A stretch of 54,168 bases of DNA, from the NCBI GenBank assembly GCA_031276535.1, contig JAISMV010000148.1, positions 1-54,168 on the forward strand, read 5' to 3'. The position numbers and the translations under genes are program-made. This DNA comes from Flavobacteriaceae bacterium. GTDB lineage: Bacteria; Bacteroidota; Bacteroidia; Flavobacteriales; Weeksellaceae. The notes beneath the pieces were generated by a model. It was given only the letters and a program-made list of their open reading frames with translations. It searched no databases and had not been told where the DNA came from. Of this stretch, positions 9,718 to 18,618 are shown piece after piece (the first letter of the stretch is position 1; the number at the start of each line of letters is the position of its first letter).

Positions 9718-11199
9718 ATGAAAGAAAAAAATAAAGTTATCATCACCATCATAGGAGTAATACTATTCAAATTATTGTACTTATTAACCCGGCATGTACA
9801 AGAAGATGCTTTTATCACATGGAGAGTTGCTAAGAACATAATTGACTACGGCGTTTACGGATTTAACGGTGAAGAGAGAATTTCCTCCTCTACCACGCAT
9901 TTGTATGTTCTGATTTGTGTTTTTTTCAGATTGCTGTTTTCTGATTACTTCATTTACCCCTTGTTGATTTTTAACGGTATTTTATTTACTTTGGGAACTA
10001 AATATCTGGCAGATTTATTACTGAACAATACTACCTCAAAAATACTGTTCATTATTTTTGTCTGTTTGTTGCCTCCCGCTTTGAAAATTTCCATATTGGG
10101 AATGGAATTTGGCATGCTGTTTTTTCTGTATGTGCTCTTTCTGTATTATGCTCTTGTCAAAAGGCAGAAATGGGCTTTTATCATACTTCCCGTTTTAATT
10201 ATCTGGACCCGACTGGATGCAGGTTTGTTTTTAGTTATAACCTTTTTATATGATTGGATAAGACAGAAAAAACTTAATTATCCCTTTATTCTGGGAGGAA
10301 TTCTGGGAGGGCTTACAATAATGAGTTTTAACTATTTTTATTTCGGAGAAATAGTTAACAACACCATTGTAGCCAAAAAAATAGCCTATGAAAGCAACAA
10401 AACTTTCGGAGACCATATCTCAGAGATGATCTCCAACACCAATTTTTATTCGATGCTGAAAATCCCAAGAGAGCTTTGCTCTGTTAATGTATTCTTTATC
10501 ATAACTTTACTATTGTCGATATTTTCTCTGTTTAAAATAAAAAACAAACTGAACAAAACGCAATCTTTTATACTATTTATTATCTATACCTATTCCTGTA
10601 TAAGAATTGCCATATTTGGAATAGTAAACAGCTGGTTCGACTGGTACTATTGGATTCCCCAGATCTTCATGTTTGTTCCCGTAATCTTACTTTTTATAGA
10701 AAATGTTTCCGTTCCCAAGGTTTCAGCCTATATCCTTATATTCTGTATTCCTTTAACTCTCTACCAAACCGTACATTCTATCGCTACAGGAAACGGAGAA
10801 TGGAATTATAACCGAAATGTCGGGATCTACATAGATCGCATAGAGCCCGATAAAAATAAAACCATTTATATGGAATCCGCGGGTTATATATCTTACTTTT
10901 CCAAATTAAAAGTAATTGACTATGTGGGCTTAGTGGATAAAAGAGTCACTCAGGAGTTTATAAAAGACCGAAAAAATGTCACTGAAAACATTTTAAAAGA
11001 TCTCAAACCCAATTACATTCTGGAGTTTAATAACCCTATGTTCAAGGGAGCTGTTGATTCCGCCACCCGCAGTCATTACCAACTGATCAAAGAATTTCAT
11101 ATATCAGATGTCGCAAAATCAGATAATTACATTTTAAACAAAATATACCGCTTAAAACCCTCAGGAACAGATTATTATCTCTATAAAAGAATAGATTGA
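9718..11199 (+). CDS. GT-C-type membrane glycosyltransferase with AftB-like N-terminal motif
   Basis: 493 aa, multi-TM; EDAFITWRVAKNIIDYGVYGFNGEERISSSTT resembles D(D/E)AfItfRYAxNLxxGxGxvfNpGErVeGyTs; C-terminal VIDYVGLVDKRVTQEF. Confidence 0.55.
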   Translation: MKEKNKVIITIIGVILFKLLYLLTRHVQEDAFITWRVAKNIIDYGVYGFNGEERISSSTTHLYVLICVFFRLLFSDYFIYPLLIFNGILFTLGTKYLADLLLNNTTSKILFIIFVCLLPPALKISILGMEFGMLFFLYVLFLYYALVKRQKWAFIILPVLIIWTRLDAGLFLVITFLYDWIRQKKLNYPFILGGILGGLTIMSFNYFYFGEIVNNTIVAKKIAYESNKTFGDHISEMISNTNFYSMLKIPRELCSVNVFFIITLLLSIFSLFKIKNKLNKTQSFILFIIYTYSCIRIAIFGIVNSWFDWYYWIPQIFMFVPVILLFIENVSVPKVSAYILIFCIPLTLYQTVHSIATGNGEWNYNRNVGIYIDRIEPDKNKTIYMESAGYISYFSKLKVIDYVGLVDKRVTQEFIKDRKNVTENILKDLKPNYILEFNNPMFKGAVDSATRSHYQLIKEFHISDVAKSDNYILNKIYRLKPSGTDYYLYKRID

Positions 11200-11227
11200 G
11201 TAAAAAACCCGAATTCAGGTTGAAATA

Positions 11228-12508
11228 TTAGGTCAAGTTATTGATTAATTCTTCTAAAGCCATTCCACGAGAGCCTTTTAGTAAAATATTGTTTGCAGAT
11301 ATTTTATAATTTTCAAGATAATTTTTCATATCTTGCGTAGAGTGAAATTTTTGAATATTGGAACCTTGGGTTACGGTAGAAAAAAAGTTTTCTCCCAGTA
11401 GATAAATAAAGTCAAAACTTAACGATTCTGCCAGATTTACGATCTTTTGGTGTTCCTGAAAAGATTCTTCACCCAATTCAAACATATCACCAATAATAAT
11501 GGCCTTACTGCCCTCAAAAGACGCGAAATTTTTCAGGGAAACTTCCATGCTGCTGGGATTGGCATTGTAAGTATCCAATACCAAAACCACACCCTCTTTC
11601 TCTATTATCTGAGAGCGATGATTTTGAGGTAAATAGCTTTCTATTCCCTGTTTTATTTGTTCCGGGGTAAGTTTAAAATGCAACCCTAAAGAAGCTGCGG
11701 CACAAATGTTAGTGTAGTTGTAGCTTCCGGTTAGAAAAGAATCGATGGTTACGCCTTCATAAATAATGCTGATACGGTGTTTGGAATTCTCGATCAGGGA
11801 GAAAGAGTAAGTTCCTTCTGAACCGAAAGTGATTTTTTCCATATCATGAGTGAGTTCAACCTGTTTGGGGTCATCAGTATTAACCAGAGCAGTTTTGTGG
11901 AACTCTCTAAGATAGGCGTATAATTCGGATTTTCCTTTGATAACTCCTTCCACTCCGCCGAAACCTTCCAAATGGGCTTTCCCGAAGTTAGTGATGTACC
12001 CGATATTCGGCTGGCAGATTCCGGCTAACAACTCAATTTCCTTCTGGTGATTGGCTCCCATTTCGATAATGGCAACTTCATGTTCCGGCTTTATGGAGAG
12101 AACGGTAAGAGGAACTCCGATATGGTTGTTAAGATTTCCCTGAGTATATAAAACCTTGAATTTTTCCTTTAAAACAGAAGCTATCAATTCCTTGGAGGTG
12201 GTTTTTCCATTGCTTCCGGTTAATCCGATAACGGGGATATTCAGTTGTTTCCTATGGTAACGAGCCAAATCCTGAAGAGCAGCCAAACCATCTTCAAAAT
12301 AAAAAATTCCTTTTTCCGGATCGGCAAATTCCGTTTCATCCACTACAGCAGCCAGCGCCCCGTTTTTAACGGCTTTTTCTGCAAAGAGATTTCCATTAAA
12401 ATTTTTACCTTTCAAGGCAAAAAACAAATCTCCTTTTTCCAGTTTTCTGGTGTCGGTATTTACTTTGCCCGACTGGAGATAAATGGAATATAATGCTTGT
12501 ATAGTCAT
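11228..12508 (-). CDS. murF: UDP-N-acetylmuramoyl-tripeptide--D-alanyl-D-alanine ligase
   Basis: 426 aa; DTRKLEKGDLFFALKGKNFNG, GLTGSNGKTTSKELIASVL, IEMGANHQKEIELLA, VLDTYNANPSSM. Confidence 0.93.
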   Translation of the reverse strand: MTIQALYSIYLQSGKVNTDTRKLEKGDLFFALKGKNFNGNLFAEKAVKNGALAAVVDETEFADPEKGIFYFEDGLAALQDLARYHRKQLNIPVIGLTGSNGKTTSKELIASVLKEKFKVLYTQGNLNNHIGVPLTVLSIKPEHEVAIIEMGANHQKEIELLAGICQPNIGYITNFGKAHLEGFGGVEGVIKGKSELYAYLREFHKTALVNTDDPKQVELTHDMEKITFGSEGTYSFSLIENSKHRISIIYEGVTIDSFLTGSYNYTNICAAASLGLHFKLTPEQIKQGIESYLPQNHRSQIIEKEGVVLVLDTYNANPSSMEVSLKNFASFEGSKAIIIGDMFELGEESFQEHQKIVNLAESLSFDFIYLLGENFFSTVTQGSNIQKFHSTQDMKNYLENYKISANNILLKGSRGMALEELINNLT

Positions 12509-12566
12509 GTTCTAACTGATATAGGGGCTAAGGTAAATGATTCGTAACTAAATAGTTACTTAAAAT

Positions 12567-13937
12567 TTACCTGATAAATTTATAGTATCTTGCTCCGGTC
12601 AGAACCGGATTTCCATTCTCAATTTTTTCTAAAATATATTCGTTTTGAGGTTCTACAACGGGTTCTTTTAATTCTTTTTTATGTAGAGCATGATAGGTAT
12701 CAATGTCAATAGGTTTTGCTTTTTCTAAAGTCTCAAACAACTGAAGTTTTTCCGTTTGCAATTTCCAGTTTTCTTCTACGGTGCCTTCAAAAGCTTTCGA
12801 TTTAGAACCGCTTCCATAAGCCAAAAATCCGAATTTCTTACCGGTAAGTTCCGTATTGTTTTTATGATGAAAATACAAAGTGGAAAACAGTCCCATAAAA
12901 ATAGAGCCGGTATACATGTTTCCTATGTCTGAAGAAGCAATTTCGGCAGGTCTGAATTTTTCGTTGGCAAATGTTTTGTATTCTTCGGTTTTTCCTATTT
13001 CCTTTATTTTATTTGCATATTCTTCCTCTCCTTTTGGTAAAGAGTCTTTTATGTCGGAATCCAAAGCATAGATCTCGGAAAACATTCTTCTTCCCTGAAA
13101 AGAATAAGGTAAATGAACAATAATATTTGTCCACTCGGTGTATAGAGAGGTTTCTTTACCTAACAGTTTTTTTAGTTCAAAATAGGAACCTTTTAACCTG
13201 TTCTGATAGCACGTATTAGAGTATTGTCCGTCAAAAACAGGTTGTTCTTTAAACAGGTCAATTTCAGCCTCTAATACTCCGAACCATTCCGGATTATCAT
13301 TCCGTCCGGTTACATCTTTTTTAGATATACTTCTTTTGGGTTTAAAGAAGTCAAAGACTCCTTTGGTGCTTACCCCTATTTTGTTGTCTATGGAAATAAT
13401 TCTTGGATTGGCAGATAATAATAATGCCACGGCACCGGATCCCTGAGTGTATTCTCCGGTTGAATTCAAGTCGTATTTAGCATAATCCGTGCAGATCACG
13501 ATAGCTTTTTTGTCGGGATTTACCCGTATGAAATCCAGTGAATTATGCAGGGCGTCTATTCCCCCGATGCAGGCAAAAGTAAGATCCACCACATCGCAGT
13601 GTTCAAAAGTTCCGTCTCCATAGGTATCTTCCAGTAAAGATACCAGAAAAGACCCTACAGGTTTGGAGGAGTCAATACCACTTTCCGTGCCTACATAAAT
13701 TCGGGCAATGTCCGCAGGTTTTAAATTTTCCTGTTCAAACAATTTTCGTAGTGCATTTGCTGCGAAGACCACCACATCCTGATGAACATCAGGAAAAGCC
13801 ATTTTCAACAATCCCAATCCCTTTTCCAGCTTGGCAGGTTCTATATCCCTCGCAACAGCCAAATCTTTCATAGGTAAATATATCTTAGGTACATCAAAAG
13901 AGAAGGCATCAATGCCTACTTTTATATTTTGGTTCAT
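12567..13937 (-). CDS. Hydroxymethylglutaryl-CoA synthase family protein
   Basis: 456 aa; GIDAFSFDVPKIYLPM, IYVGTESGIDSSKPVGSFL, FEHCDVVDLTFACIGGIDAL, AYGSGSKSKAFEG. Confidence 0.9.
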   Translation of the reverse strand: MNQNIKVGIDAFSFDVPKIYLPMKDLAVARDIEPAKLEKGLGLLKMAFPDVHQDVVVFAANALRKLFEQENLKPADIARIYVGTESGIDSSKPVGSFLVSLLEDTYGDGTFEHCDVVDLTFACIGGIDALHNSLDFIRVNPDKKAIVICTDYAKYDLNSTGEYTQGSGAVALLLSANPRIISIDNKIGVSTKGVFDFFKPKRSISKKDVTGRNDNPEWFGVLEAEIDLFKEQPVFDGQYSNTCYQNRLKGSYFELKKLLGKETSLYTEWTNIIVHLPYSFQGRRMFSEIYALDSDIKDSLPKGEEEYANKIKEIGKTEEYKTFANEKFRPAEIASSDIGNMYTGSIFMGLFSTLYFHHKNNTELTGKKFGFLAYGSGSKSKAFEGTVEENWKLQTEKLQLFETLEKAKPIDIDTYHALHKKELKEPVVEPQNEYILEKIENGNPVLTGARYYKFIR

Positions 13938-14263
13938 AGTTTTTTAAATTTCCGTACAAAAATAGTAAAAACTAAATAAACCCGTAAAGCACTATCTTAT
14001 TAGATTAATTTTTGAGTTATTGATATTTCTGCCGAAAACAGATTTGTTCAGGGATTGATAGGGGGTTAGAGTTGTAATTTTGGTATAACCGACTTACGAT
14101 GAAAATTTCCAAATTCACATAATTCACATAAATTTTTTTCAAAATTAATTTGTAATTTGCTTTCACAATGCTCATTTGTTTAATTAATTGGCAACCAAAT
14201 AAATATATATCTTTTTAGCTGGTTGAGCAACTTTTTTTATAAAGCACTACGGGTTATTATAGT

Positions 14264-14271
14264 TATATTTG
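14264..14271 (+). promoter_or_regulatory. Candidate Bacteroidota -7 promoter element (TAnnTTTG)
   Basis: tatatttg about 19 bp upstream of the 14290 ATG. Confidence 0.35.
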
Positions 14272-14289
14272 TAATGAAAAAGTAATAAT

Positions 14290-14922
14290 ATGGAATTAAC
14301 TCCCGTTTTAGAAAGATACATTGAGCAGAACAGTGAAGACGAACCTGTATTATTAAAAGCGTTAAGGAGGGAGACCTATCAAAAGACGACACAGCCCCAC
14401 ATGGTATCCGGGGTTTTGCAGGGAAGAATATTGAGCTTGTTATCCAGAATAATTTCTCCCCGTTTGATAGTAGAGATAGGAACTTTTACCGGATATGCCA
14501 CCTTATGTTTGGCGGAAGGATTGTCGGAAACAGGGAAAATTATTACCATTGATAAAAATGCAGAGACGGCATATATACCTAAAAAATATTTTAAAGAATC
14601 CGCCTTTTCTGAAAAAATTGATTTTAAAGAAGGAAATGCTTTGGAAATAATACCTTGTATTAATGAACCGGTTGACTTGGTTTTTTTAGATGCAGACAAG
14701 GAAAATTATCTGAAATACGTGGAATTGCTCAAACCCCGGTTGCGGTCGGGAGGGATAATTTTGGCGGACAACATTTTATGGAAAGGAAAAGTGGTGATGG
14801 AGTTGAAGGAAAAAAAAACGGAGGCTATAAAGGAGTTCAACAAGCAAATAAAAGAAGATTCCTCTCTGGAAGTAGTGATTTTACCCATCAGAGATGGCAT
14901 AAGTATTATAAGAAAGAAATAA
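14290..14922 (+). CDS. O-methyltransferase, class I SAM-dependent
   Basis: 210 aa; LIVEIGTFTGYATLCLAEGL, DLVFLDADKENYLKY, LLKPRLRSGGIILADNILWKG. Confidence 0.9.
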   Translation: MELTPVLERYIEQNSEDEPVLLKALRRETYQKTTQPHMVSGVLQGRILSLLSRIISPRLIVEIGTFTGYATLCLAEGLSETGKIITIDKNAETAYIPKKYFKESAFSEKIDFKEGNALEIIPCINEPVDLVFLDADKENYLKYVELLKPRLRSGGIILADNILWKGKVVMELKEKKTEAIKEFNKQIKEDSSLEVVILPIRDGISIIRKK

Positions 14923-14932
14923 ATTTGCAGTT

Positions 14933-15703
14933 ATGAGTAAGTCTATTTGCCAGGTGAGTGTAGCGCCGGTGAGAAAAGAACCTTCAGATGCTTCGGAAAT
15001 GGTTACCCAGCTTTTGTTTGGGGAACTTTGTGAAATCACCGAAGTAAAAAAAAACTGGGTAAAAATAAAGATCGCATTTGACGGATATGAAGGATGGATG
15101 GATTCCAAGCAGGTTTTAATTATCAGCGATATAGAATTTGCCAATTTTTCACAAAAGGTATCTTTTATTTCAGAACCGTTTAGCTTGTTGGTGTCAAATG
15201 ATCTGCCTTTTCCGGTAACAATCGGAGCGGAAATACATCATCTGGATGAGAAAAATATTTTTGAATTGACGCCTAATAATCAGTTCTTAGTTGATGAAAA
15301 TTTGATTACGGGCAAACAAGACAAAAGCCGGATTTTAGAATTGGCATTTAAATACATCAATACCCCGTATTTATGGGGAGGAAAAACCACTTACGGAATT
15401 GATTGCAGCGGTTTGGTTCAGATGGTATATAAAATGGCGGGATACAAGCTTCCCCGGGATACGTATCAACAGGCGGAAGTAGGAGAGGTGTTGAGTTTCA
15501 TTGAAGAGGCGGAACCCGGAGATCTGGCATTTTTCGAAAATCAGGAAGGGAAGATAGTGCATGTGGGTTTTATTCTTTCCAATCAAAAAATTCTTCATGC
15601 ACACGGGAAAGTACGGATAGATAATCTGGATTATACCGGAATTTTCAACTCGGATATAAACAGATATACCCATCAACTGCGGATAATGAGGAGAATTTTT
15701 TAG
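14933..15703 (+). CDS. SH3-domain and NlpC/P60 (C40) cell-wall peptidase
   Basis: 256 aa; YINTPYLWGGKTTYGIDCSGLVQMVYKMAGYKLPRDTYQQAEVG, PGDLAFFENQEGKIVHVGFIL. Confidence 0.9.
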   Translation: MSKSICQVSVAPVRKEPSDASEMVTQLLFGELCEITEVKKNWVKIKIAFDGYEGWMDSKQVLIISDIEFANFSQKVSFISEPFSLLVSNDLPFPVTIGAEIHHLDEKNIFELTPNNQFLVDENLITGKQDKSRILELAFKYINTPYLWGGKTTYGIDCSGLVQMVYKMAGYKLPRDTYQQAEVGEVLSFIEEAEPGDLAFFENQEGKIVHVGFILSNQKILHAHGKVRIDNLDYTGIFNSDINRYTHQLRIMRRIF

Positions 15704-15754
15704 GGAATACCCTAAGAAAAGAGTTCGTTTTCAACGGATAATATCAGATAGTAA

Positions 15755-16351
15755 ATGCAAAAAGGATACTCAAAATATAAATTGGAAGCAGCTTTGGATG
15801 AAGTGGGAAGAGGTTGTCTGGCAGGACCGGTCGTAGCGGCAGCGGTAATACTTCCTCAGGATTTTTTTCATTCGGAAATTAATGATTCCAAACAATTGAG
15901 TGAGAAGAAGAGAAAAGAATTGGACTGTATCATCAGGGAAAATGCTCTTGATTATGCCATAGCGGAAGTTTCTCCTGAAAAGATAGACGAAATTAATATT
16001 CTGAACGCAAGTTTTCTGGCGATGCATAAAGCTCTTGATCAATTAAAGATCATCCCGGAGTTCTTGTTGGTTGACGGTAATCGATTTACCCAATACAAAG
16101 AGATTCCTCATTTTTGTGCAGTTAAGGGAGATGCAAATTTTATGAATATAGCAGCGGCTTCCATTCTGGCTAAAAATTATAGAGATGCTTTGATGGGAAA
16201 ACTACATGAAGAATATCCTCAGTACTTATGGAGTAAAAACAAAGGATATCCTACAAATGCTCATAGAAAGGCTATTGAAGAGTTCGGAACGACCATTTTT
16301 CATAGAAAAACGTTTAAACTTCTTCCGACACAGTTATCTTTGAACCTGTAA
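15755..16351 (+). CDS. rnhB: Ribonuclease HII
   Basis: 198 aa; EAALDEVGRGCLAGPVVAAAVIL, NDSKQLSEKKR, KGDANFMNIAAASILAK. Confidence 0.93.
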   Translation: MQKGYSKYKLEAALDEVGRGCLAGPVVAAAVILPQDFFHSEINDSKQLSEKKRKELDCIIRENALDYAIAEVSPEKIDEINILNASFLAMHKALDQLKIIPEFLLVDGNRFTQYKEIPHFCAVKGDANFMNIAAASILAKNYRDALMGKLHEEYPQYLWSKNKGYPTNAHRKAIEEFGTTIFHRKTFKLLPTQLSLNL

Positions 16352-16391
16352 AAATTAGATAAACAGAGGGCGGTAATTGGCGGAAAAAAAC

Positions 16392-16399
16392 TATATTTG
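16392..16399 (+). promoter_or_regulatory. Candidate -7 promoter element for the DPA-like cassette
   Basis: tatatttg (TAnnTTTG) 24 bp upstream of the GTG start at 16423; no clear -33 element. Confidence 0.4.
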
Positions 16400-16422
16400 A
16401 TGAACTATAATTTTTTCACGAC

Positions 16423-17286
16423 GTGAACTACTTGAAACTGATAAGAATCCAGCAGTGGATTAAAAATGCCTTTGTATTTCTCCCTATTTTTTTCGCAGGG
16501 AAATTACTGGAACCTGATTTATTAATATACTCCGTATTGGTTTTTTTTGCTTTTTCATTCATAGCCAGTTCCATTTATATTATTAATGATTATGTTGACA
16601 TAGAGAGTGATAAAAGTCATCCCGAAAAAAAACACAGACCTCTTGCGAGTGGAAAAATAACGAAAAATCAGGCAAGAGTTGTTTTTTTCTTGCTTTTCCT
16701 TTCGGCTTATTTTGTCTGTTTTTTAATTAATTCTCTGGAAGTAGCGGTTGTTATCACTGCTTATTTTGTGATGAATCTGGCTTATAGCTTTAAATTAAAA
16801 CATGTAACAATTGTAGACGTAATAATTATTGCCATAGGTTTTTTGTTTAGGGTTTATGCGGGAGGATATGCAACCGGTCTTCCTATTTCAATCTGGGCTA
16901 TTCTGCTTACATTCTTTCTGGCTTTAATTATGGCAATAGGAAAAAGAAGAGGAGAACTGGTAAATGCAAGGCTTACCGGGAAAACAAGAAAAGCCCTGGA
17001 CGGATATAATCTGCAATTTACAGATGTAGCAATGACCGTAGTTTCCACATGCGTTATAGTATGTTACATCATGTATACTCTGGATCCGCAAATAAAGAAA
17101 AGTTTACATCCGCATATTGTTTATACCGTGATTTTTGTAATAACAGGAATCCTGAGGTATTTGCAATTAACCTTTGTACATAACAAAACAGAATCACCAA
17201 CTAAAGTAGTCTGTAAAGATCTATTTCTTCAGATAGATATTATATTATGGCTGTTAGTGGTTTTCATACTTAAATATTCAATTTGA
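16423..17286 (+). CDS. UbiA-family prenyltransferase, decaprenyl-phosphate phosphoribosyltransferase (DPPR synthase)-like
   Basis: 287 aa, GTG start; LIRIQQWIKNAFVFLPIFFAG and INDYVDIESDKSHPEKKHRPLASGKI match the NDxxDxxxDxxHPxKxxRPxAsG signature of Rv3806c-type enzymes. Confidence 0.85.
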   Translation: MNYLKLIRIQQWIKNAFVFLPIFFAGKLLEPDLLIYSVLVFFAFSFIASSIYIINDYVDIESDKSHPEKKHRPLASGKITKNQARVVFFLLFLSAYFVCFLINSLEVAVVITAYFVMNLAYSFKLKHVTIVDVIIIAIGFLFRVYAGGYATGLPISIWAILLTFFLALIMAIGKRRGELVNARLTGKTRKALDGYNLQFTDVAMTVVSTCVIVCYIMYTLDPQIKKSLHPHIVYTVIFVITGILRYLQLTFVHNKTESPTKVVCKDLFLQIDIILWLLVVFILKYSI

Positions 17287-17290
17287 AACT

Positions 17291-18613
17291 ATGGAAAGAA
17301 TTGATAATAAACAGAACGTTACAAACTGGGGGAAATATCCGGTAGTTAAAACAAATTTTCATATAACTTCCAATATTGCCAAAATCAGGGAAATAATAGA
17401 GGAAAGTACTTCCATTATAGCCAGAGGAAACGGAAGGTCTTATGGGGATAATTCTTTAAACAAAGAAAATATTCTGTCTACATTAAAGTTAAATAAGTTT
17501 ATTTCTTTTGACAGGGAGAAAGGAATTTTTGAATGTGAATCAGGAGTAATCCTATCAGATATTTTAGACACCATCGTGCCGGAAGGTTTCTTTCTTCCGG
17601 TAACTCCGGGAACCAAATTAATTACTGTAGGCGGAGCTATCGGGTCTGATGTGCATGGAAAGAACAATCACTCCGAAGGATGTTTCGGAGATTACGTACT
17701 TGATTTCACTATAATAACAGAAACAGGAGAAATAAAAAAATGCTCTCCCGAAGAAAATTCCGAATTATTTTGGAACACCATAGGTGGAATGGGGTTAACA
17801 GGAGTCATCATTTCCGCCCGGTTTACATTAAAAAAAATTCAAACAGCTTACATCAAACAAAGAATTTTAAAAGCAGATAACCTGAATGAAATATTTTCCT
17901 ACTTTGATGAATCCGAAGACTGGACATACAGCGTAGCCTGGATTGACTGTCTGCAAAAAGGACCTAAAATAGGAAAGTCCATTCTGATGATCGGAGAGCA
18001 CGCTAACCTGACAGACCTGCCGACAAAATGGAAAGCACATCCCTTGAAACCTAAGAAAAAAAACAAATTGAACGTTCCGTTTGATTTTCCTTCTTTTGTA
18101 TTAAATACATTTACGGTAAAAGCGTTTAATTTCCTTTATTATTTCAAACAAAGAAAAAAAATTGAAAATACGGTTGTAGACTATGATACCTTTTTTTATC
18201 CGTTGGATGCTATTCTCAACTGGAATCGGATCTATGGAAAAAAAGGGTTTATACAGTACCAGTTTATCATTCCGAAAGAGGTAGGAAGAGAAGGAATGAC
18301 CGAAATTTTAAAAACCATAGCAGAAAGTGGTCAGGGATCTTTCCTTGCAGTGTTAAAATTATATAAAAAGGGGAATCCAAATGCCCATAATTCTTTCCCT
18401 ATAGACGGATATAGTTTGGCGTTAGACTTTAAGATTCATAAAAAACTGCCTTTTTTAGTGAAAAAATTGGACGAAATCGTGGAACATTACGGAGGGAGAA
18501 TTTATCTGGCAAAAGATGCCATGTCTAAAAAATCGTTGATCAATTATATAAAAGTTCCGGAAACCGGGAAATTTAATTCCGTTCAACATGAAAGAATTGA
18601 AAATTATATATAA
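17291..18613 (+). CDS. FAD-binding oxidoreductase, decaprenylphosphoryl-ribose 2'-oxidase (DprE1)-like
   Basis: 440 aa; ARGNGRSYGDNSLN, TVGGAIGSDVHGKNNHSEGCFGDYV, GGRIYLAKDAM. Confidence 0.85.
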   Translation: MERIDNKQNVTNWGKYPVVKTNFHITSNIAKIREIIEESTSIIARGNGRSYGDNSLNKENILSTLKLNKFISFDREKGIFECESGVILSDILDTIVPEGFFLPVTPGTKLITVGGAIGSDVHGKNNHSEGCFGDYVLDFTIITETGEIKKCSPEENSELFWNTIGGMGLTGVIISARFTLKKIQTAYIKQRILKADNLNEIFSYFDESEDWTYSVAWIDCLQKGPKIGKSILMIGEHANLTDLPTKWKAHPLKPKKKNKLNVPFDFPSFVLNTFTVKAFNFLYYFKQRKKIENTVVDYDTFFYPLDAILNWNRIYGKKGFIQYQFIIPKEVGREGMTEILKTIAESGQGSFLAVLKLYKKGNPNAHNSFPIDGYSLALDFKIHKKLPFLVKKLDEIVEHYGGRIYLAKDAMSKKSLINYIKVPETGKFNSVQHERIENYI

Positions 18614-18618
18614 GCAGG

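Noticed and set aside
14110-14135. Short direct repeat aattcacataattcacat
   Set aside because: Two 9-bp units in AT-rich intergenic DNA; not distinguishable from chance
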